NCBI GenBank assembly: GCA_030054235.1
Contig: JASGCG010000045.1
Span: 1 to 8,982, forward strand
DNA from: Bacteroidia bacterium
GTDB taxonomy: Bacteria > Planctomycetota > Phycisphaerae > Phycisphaerales > SM1A02
Length of the DNA stretch: 8,982 nucleotides
Reading direction: 5' to 3'
Below, in pieces: positions 5,641 through 8,982 of this stretch. The notes beneath the pieces were generated by a model. That model saw only the letters and a list, made by a program, of their open reading frames with translations. It did not search any database and was not told the DNA's origin. Made by a program: the position numbers and the translations under genes. The stretch's first letter is position 1, and each line of letters begins with the position of its first letter.

Positions 5641-6839
5641 GCCCGCACCGTGCGCCGGGCCGCCTTCGCGAGCTTCGGCGCCACGTCGGTGCGCTCCCAG
5701 GTGAACGTGCCCTTGCCGCCCTCGCCCGGCTCGCGGCCGAAGTGGCCGTGGTAGGCGGTGGGGGAGTAGATCGGGCGCAGCAGGTCCAGCGTCTCGATGA
5801 TGCCGGCTGGCGTCAGGTCGAAGTGCGAGCGCACGAGCTTGGCCAGAGCCAGGTCGCTGACCTTGCCGGTGCCGTGGCTGTCGATGAGCACGCTCGTCGG
5901 CTCGGCGACGCCGATCGCGTAGGCGACCTGGACTTCGCAGACATCCGCGAGGTCGGCGGCCACGATGTTCTTGGCGATGTAGCGGGCCATGTAGGCAGCG
6001 CTGCGGTCGACCTTGCTTGGGTCCTTGCCGCTGAAGGCGCCACCGCCGTGGCGGCCGCGGCCGCCGTAGGTGTCCACGATGATCTTGCGGCCGGTGAGCC
6101 CGCAGTCGCCGTGCGGGCCGCCGATCTCGAAGCAGCCGGTCGGGTTCACGAAGACCTTGATGCCGTCATGCCACCAGTCGCCGAGCACCGGCTTGATGAT
6201 GTGCTTGGTCACGGCTTCGTGCAGGGCCTTCTGCCGCGTGTTCCAGTCGGGCGAGTGCTGCGTCGACAGAACCACGTTCTCGATGCGGCGCGGGTTCAGA
6301 CCGTCGTACTGCACGGCAACCTGGCTCTTCGCATCGGGGCGAAGCCCCTTGATGATGCCCTTCTCGCGCACTTCGGCCTGGCGCGCAACCAGGCGGTGCG
6401 AGAGCGAGATCGGCAGCGGCATGAGCGAGCGCGTCTCCTTGCAGGCGAAGCCGAACATCATGCCCTGGTCACCGGCGCCCTGTGCCTTCTTCTTCTTGCC
6501 GACCTTGGTGTCGACGCCTTGCGAGATGTTGGGGCTCTGCGCGTGCAGCGTCACCACCACGCCGCAGCTGTCCGCATCGAAGCCCACACCTGCCTCGGTG
6601 TAGCCGATGCGCTTGATCGTGTCGCGCGCCACCTTCTGCACGTCGACATACGCCTTGGTGGTGACCTCGCCGGCCACCACGGCCAGGCCGGTCGTCACAA
6701 GCGTCTCGCAGGCCACGCGGCTGCGGGGATCCTGGGCGAGCATCGCGTCGAGGACGGCGTCCGAGATCTGGTCGCTGACCTTGTCGGGATGGCCCATCGA
6801 AACGGATTCGCTGGTGAAGGTGTGCAGTCCTGCGGGCAT
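5637..6839 (-). CDS. metK: S-adenosylmethionine synthetase (methionine adenosyltransferase)
   Basis: A 400-residue enzyme that makes SAM from methionine and ATP in the cytoplasm, releasing phosphate and pyrophosphate. E. coli MetK is 384 residues, so this is full length. The N-terminus has FTSESVSMGHPDKVSDQISD with the substrate-binding His-Pro-Asp-Lys at 17-20. Signature 1, GAGDQGMMFGFA, lies at 121-132 beside a KKKK stretch (115-118). The second signature, HGGGAFSGKDPSKVDRSAAY, lies at 264-283 and includes the phosphate-binding loop. DCGLTGRKIIVDTYGG (245-260) and VAYAIGVAEPTS (305-316) are also family sequence. The start at ATG 6839 is supported by AAGGA 6 nt upstream and by the usual spacing to the HPD motif. 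The gene is first in a minus-strand pair with rsmB, whose start overlaps its stop, so supplier and user of SAM are co-expressed. The leader shows no SAM riboswitch that I can recognise. Confidence 0.97.
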   Translation of the reverse strand: MPAGLHTFTSESVSMGHPDKVSDQISDAVLDAMLAQDPRSRVACETLVTTGLAVVAGEVTTKAYVDVQKVARDTIKRIGYTEAGVGFDADSCGVVVTLHAQSPNISQGVDTKVGKKKKAQGAGDQGMMFGFACKETRSLMPLPISLSHRLVARQAEVREKGIIKGLRPDAKSQVAVQYDGLNPRRIENVVLSTQHSPDWNTRQKALHEAVTKHIIKPVLGDWWHDGIKVFVNPTGCFEIGGPHGDCGLTGRKIIVDTYGGRGRHGGGAFSGKDPSKVDRSAAYMARYIAKNIVAADLADVCEVQVAYAIGVAEPTSVLIDSHGTGKVSDLALAKLVRSHFDLTPAGIIETLDLLRPIYSPTAYHGHFGREPGEGGKGTFTWERTDVAPKLAKAARRTVRA

Positions 6840-7002
6840 GTCGGGTCCTTGTTGGGGGCAGAAAGCGGTGAACTTTGGGCCAATCCTTCCGAATCAACGC
6901 TTGGCGGCGAGCCGGAGGGATGCCACGATTGGGGGCCGGATCCTAATCGGCAGCCGCCCGGGCGTGCGCTCTGGCGGCGACCTACGCTTTCCTGAAGACG
7001 CG
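6840..7002. promoter_or_regulatory. Divergent intergenic region between metK and secreted protease
   Basis: These 163 bp must hold the promoters for the metK-rsmB pair (leftward) and the protease-DUF151 pair (rightward). Apart from the metK Shine-Dalgarno, I cannot identify -10/-35 boxes with confidence. A 9-bp direct repeat, TGGCGGCGA, occurs at 6902-6910 and 6972-6980, spaced 70 bp apart. The leftward leader of about 120 nt was read for SAM-II, SAH and S-box-like features and none was recognised. Confidence 0.45.
6846..6850 (-). promoter_or_regulatory. Shine-Dalgarno for metK
   Basis: On the minus strand AAGGA ends 6 nt before ATG 6839. This is one of the few genes in the window with a standard ribosome-binding site, and it fixes the metK start. 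Confidence 0.65.
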
Positions 7003-8406
7003 ATGCCTGTGCTTGCCACCATCCTCGTCGCTGCCGCCGTCGCCCAGGCTCCCGTCCGGGCGCAGGCCAAGGTCGCCGCGTGGGCATGGGAGCCGGGGCC
7101 GCAGGTTCAGCAGCTTCCTGAGCGCGTTGCCGCATGCCTGCATGCGCTTGGTGGCCGCGTGACAGGCAGCGTCGGCGCGGCGCGTGCGATGGACCCAGTT
7201 GCCCAGCGCATCGGTCTTGATCGCTGGATCGCCATCGAGTTTCCCAACGGCACCGAACCGGTTGGTGCGTGTGCCATGCTGGCCGGGGCATGGGAGGGCT
7301 TCGAAGTGGTCGAGCCCGATGGTTCGGGGTCGCTCGCCGATCTTCCAGATGACCCGTCGTTCCCGCAGCAGTGGGCGCTTCGCAACACCGGGCAGACCGG
7401 CGGCCTGCCTGGGTCCGATGTCAACGCCGTCTCGGCGTGGAGCCAAGCCTCCTCGGCCGGCCTGACCATCGCGTTCCTCGATGGCGGCGTCCAGCCGCTC
7501 GCTGAATTCGGCAACCGCATCCTGCCTGGATGGAACGTGCCGCAGCAGTCGACCGTCACGACCGATACGTGTGGCGGCCACGGCACCCATGTGACCGGCA
7601 TCGCTGCGGCAACGGGCAACAACGCCGCGCTCACGGCCGGCATGTGCTGGGACGCCATGATCCTGCCGGTCGTCATTGTCAATCCGTGCACATTCTTTGA
7701 ACAGTGGGTGGCCGAGGGGCTCGTGTGGGCCATCGATCATGGGGCGGATGTCGTCAACATGAGCCTTCAGTCCAACGCCGGTGGCCAGCTGCTGCGCGAT
7801 GCGGTGCTCTACGGCGAGGCGCTCAACGTGCCGATGGTGGCGGCCACGGGCAACAACAACCTCTCGCTCCCTGCATTCCCCGCCCGCTGGCCCGAGACGA
7901 TCGCGGTGGCGGCATCGACCCATGCCAACCTTCGCTGGGTGAACTCGAACTACGGGGCCGAAGTGGACTTGGCTGCCCCGGGCGAGAACGTGCTCAGCCT
8001 GACCACGACGGGCGGCGTGATCTCACGGAGCGGAACCAGCATGGCCGCGCCGCATGTCGCCGGTGCCGTGGCCCTCATGCTTGCGGCGAACCCGGCCCTG
8101 ACCAACGTCCAGATCAGGTCGATCCTCGCCGCCACGAGCGTCGACATGTCGCCTGCAGGAGTCGACGAGTTCACGGGCGCAGGTCGGCTCGATGCCGGCG
8201 CCGCCGTGGCCATGGCTGCATCGCTCGCACCTCCTCCGGGCGATCTCGATGGTGACGGCGATGTCGATGCTGCGGATCTTGGCACCATGCTCGTTGGATG
8301 GGGACCATGTGCGTCGTGCGCCTCGTGCCCAGGTGACCTGGACGGCAACTGCGAGATCGGCGGCTCGGACCTCGGCGCGCTGCTGAGTTCGTGGAGCCCC
8401 GATTGA
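7003..8406 (+). CDS. Secreted subtilisin-like (S8) serine protease with C-terminal dockerin-like repeats
   Basis: A 467-residue exported endopeptidase. Residues 1-16 or 1-22 form a short signal peptide (hydrophobic LATILVAAAVA, then AQA or RAQA as cleavage site), unusual in having no positive charge before the core. Residues of about 23-115 resemble a propeptide and lead into DPSFPQQWALRNTGQTGG, the usual entry to the thermitase-like S8 domain. The catalytic residues are all present: Asp160 in IAFLDGG, His193 in GGHGTHVTGIAAA, Asn284 (oxyanion) in AATGNNN and Ser346 in SGTSMAAPHVAGA. DGG instead of the common DTG/DSG is a mild variant. The catalytic domain ends at about 406. It is followed by a short proline linker, dockerin-like loops at 413-434 and 444-465, and a CASCASC link between them. 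ATG 7003 is chosen because it begins the signal peptide; the frame is open further upstream only across the metK antisense. The DUF151 gene overlaps its stop. Substrate and attachment partner are unknown. Confidence 0.92.
   Translation: MPVLATILVAAAVAQAPVRAQAKVAAWAWEPGPQVQQLPERVAACLHALGGRVTGSVGAARAMDPVAQRIGLDRWIAIEFPNGTEPVGACAMLAGAWEGFEVVEPDGSGSLADLPDDPSFPQQWALRNTGQTGGLPGSDVNAVSAWSQASSAGLTIAFLDGGVQPLAEFGNRILPGWNVPQQSTVTTDTCGGHGTHVTGIAAATGNNAALTAGMCWDAMILPVVIVNPCTFFEQWVAEGLVWAIDHGADVVNMSLQSNAGGQLLRDAVLYGEALNVPMVAATGNNNLSLPAFPARWPETIAVAASTHANLRWVNSNYGAEVDLAAPGENVLSLTTTGGVISRSGTSMAAPHVAGAVALMLAANPALTNVQIRSILAATSVDMSPAGVDEFTGAGRLDAGAAVAMAASLAPPPGDLDGDGDVDAADLGTMLVGWGPCASCASCPGDLDGNCEIGGSDLGALLSSWSPD
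8239..8397 (+). other. Two dockerin-like calcium-binding loops at protease C-terminus
   Basis: Loop 1 is DLDGDGDVDAADLGTMLVGW and loop 2 is DLDGNCEIGGSDLGALLSSW. Each fits the type I dockerin pattern Dx(D/N)xDGxV(N/D)xxD followed by a helix. In loop 1, D414, D416, D418, D420, D422 and D425 are all in ligand positions. Loop 2 is degenerate, with Cys450 where glycine is normal and Gly453 at a usual Asn/Asp position. Between them lie C436, C439 and C442. In clostridia such domains bind cohesins; here anchoring to the cell surface or another protein is inferred. Confidence 0.75.
8393..8396 (+). promoter_or_regulatory. Shine-Dalgarno inside protease gene for DUF151 gene
   Basis: GGAG ends 6 nt before TTG 8403. 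It includes part of the alternative GTG at 8391, which argues that this sequence acts as the ribosome site rather than the start. Confidence 0.45.
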
Positions 8407-8876
8407 GCAGCGCCGAACCGACCACGCCGATCCGCGTCGAGCTCAGCAGGATCCTGATCCGCGAGATGGCCGACATGCAGGTCGTGGAACTGCGCGATGT
8501 GGCCTCGGGCCGCTCGTTCCCGATCGTCATCGGCTTGCCCGAGGCCTACGCAATCGAACGGCGTCTCAAGGGCGAGGAGCCCGAGCGGCCGCAAACGCAT
8601 GACCTGCTCGATCGGGTCATCACCGAACTCGGGGCCCGCCTTGCACGGGTCGACATCATCGACCTTCGCGAGGGCACCTTCCATGCAGTGCTCACGCTGG
8701 AGACGGCGCAGGGGCCCGTCGCGCTGGATTGCCGGCCAAGCGATGCGCTCGCGCTGTGCGCCGATGGGCGCGCCGAGATCTGGGTCGCCGAGTCCGTGAT
8801 CGAGCGAGCGTCCAGCGGTGCCACGCCGCAGGCGTTCCCCTTCGTCGCCGACGAAGACGACGATCACGACGATTGA
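8403..8876 (+). CDS. Bifunctional nuclease family (BFN/DUF151) protein
   Basis: A 157-residue cytoplasmic protein of the DUF151 family, named for plant proteins with DNase and RNase activity; bacterial roles are poorly known. The conserved core is present: FPIVIGLPEAYAIERRLKG (39-57), RPQTHDLLDRVITELG (62-77), VDIIDLREGTFHAVLTL (83-99) and LDCRPSDALALC (108-119), the last matching the family's DaRPSDAiAL signature. The protein ends in an acidic tail, DEDDDHDD (150-157). I choose TTG 8403 because it overlaps the protease stop by 4 nt (TTGA), has GGAG 6 nt upstream, and mirrors the GTGA overlaps elsewhere in the window. GTG 8391 would add four residues. The short bacterial form lacks the UVR/B domain found in some relatives. 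Being coupled to a secreted protease is odd for a cytoplasmic protein and may reflect only compact gene packing. The family is firm; nuclease activity here is untested. Confidence 0.87.
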   Translation: MSSAEPTTPIRVELSRILIREMADMQVVELRDVASGRSFPIVIGLPEAYAIERRLKGEEPERPQTHDLLDRVITELGARLARVDIIDLREGTFHAVLTLETAQGPVALDCRPSDALALCADGRAEIWVAESVIERASSGATPQAFPFVADEDDDHDD

Positions 8877-8982
8877 CCGAGGAAGGGTCCGCCGGCGTTT
8901 CGGTGCGCTGAGTGCTTGCCGTTTCGTTGCGGCCGTCGCTCCTTTGGGGCGCCGGCATGCCTCGTTCGCTCAGACAGTCCTC
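8877..8982. other. Right-edge tail with no callable gene
   Basis: All three plus-strand frames stay open or close near the window end, so codon evidence is too short to decide. GAGGAAGGG (8879-8887) looks like a Shine-Dalgarno but has no productive start at proper spacing. TTG 8873 gives only 12 codons. ATG 8957 or GTG 8912 (same frame, open to the edge) could begin the next gene. I make no gene call here. Confidence 0.4.

Noticed and set aside
6840..6960. SAM or SAH riboswitch in the metK leader
   Set aside because: I looked because metK is a common target, but I could not fit the conserved cores of SAM-I, SAM-II or SAH classes. A covariance-model search would be decisive.
4306..6995. Long plus-strand frames opposite rsmB and metK (4306-5754 and 5622-6995)
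   Set aside because: Both are antisense shadows of genes with complete catalytic motifs, and the translations show no domain.
6607..7002. Upstream extension of the protease frame to ATG 6607
   Set aside because: It would read through the metK antisense and the intergenic region and bury the signal peptide. ATG 7003 directly precedes the hydrophobic signal sequence.
8937..8951. CGCTCC-TTT-GGGGCG hairpin downstream of the DUF151 gene as a terminator
   Set aside because: The stem is six pairs with a G-T wobble and no T-tract, 60 bp past the stop and possibly inside the next gene. It is not distinguishable from chance.
8957..8982. Start of a further gene at ATG 8957
   Set aside because: Only eight full codons are visible, there is no clear ribosome site, and competing open frames exist.
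1..8982. Mobile element, CRISPR array, toxin-antitoxin, defence or biosynthetic cluster
   Set aside because: I saw no transposase, integrase, terminal repeats, regularly spaced repeats, RNA gene or clustered accessory functions. Composition looks even across the window by eye.

Overview
The window is GC-rich and densely coded on both strands. It looks like ordinary chromosomal sequence from a Planctomycetota bacterium, probably of class Phycisphaerae. The strongest taxonomic hint is the C-terminal pair of dockerin-like calcium loops (DLDGDGDVDAADL...GWG, then DLDGN...DLGALLSSW) on a secreted subtilisin, an arrangement I associate with that group. A NapH/CcoG-type polyferredoxin with the motif FCGWGCH points the same way. 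This assignment is inference; there is no rRNA or other marker in the window.

Layout: (1) Positions 2-783, + strand: the 3' end of a hypoxanthine phosphoribosyltransferase gene, overlapped by 4 nt by a small membrane protein with a bacterial PH-like domain. (2) 803-1693, - strand: a zinc-finger-less (class II, CbpA-like) DnaJ, convergent with the previous pair. (3) 1731-4230, + strand, divergent from dnaJ across about 37 bp: a membrane 4Fe-4S protein fused to a TPR-like C-terminal half, then a PtsN-like EIIA protein. (4) 4247-4270: a perfect 9-bp hairpin in the convergent gap. (5) 4288-6839, - strand: metK followed by rsmB-like, overlapping by 4 nt. The SAM synthetase gene is thus coupled to a SAM-dependent rRNA cytosine methyltransferase gene. 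(6) 6840-7002: a 163-bp divergent intergenic region. (7) 7003-8876, + strand: a secreted S8 protease with dockerin-like repeats, overlapped by a DUF151 (bifunctional nuclease family) gene. (8) 8877-8982: a tail with no gene I can call.

Three gene junctions use a 4-nt stop/start overlap with a non-ATG start (GTGA, GTGA, TTGA), which suggests translational coupling. Most genes are housekeeping: purine salvage, SAM synthesis, rRNA methylation, chaperone, phosphotransfer. The less ordinary parts are the polyferredoxin-TPR fusion without cbb3 oxidase genes beside it, the divergent SAM-binding and catalytic-loop sequences of the RsmB-like protein, and the coupling of a cytoplasmic DUF151 gene to a secreted protease. 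I see no CRISPR array, tRNA or rRNA gene, insertion sequence, prophage or defence system, and no clear sign of a wholly new system.
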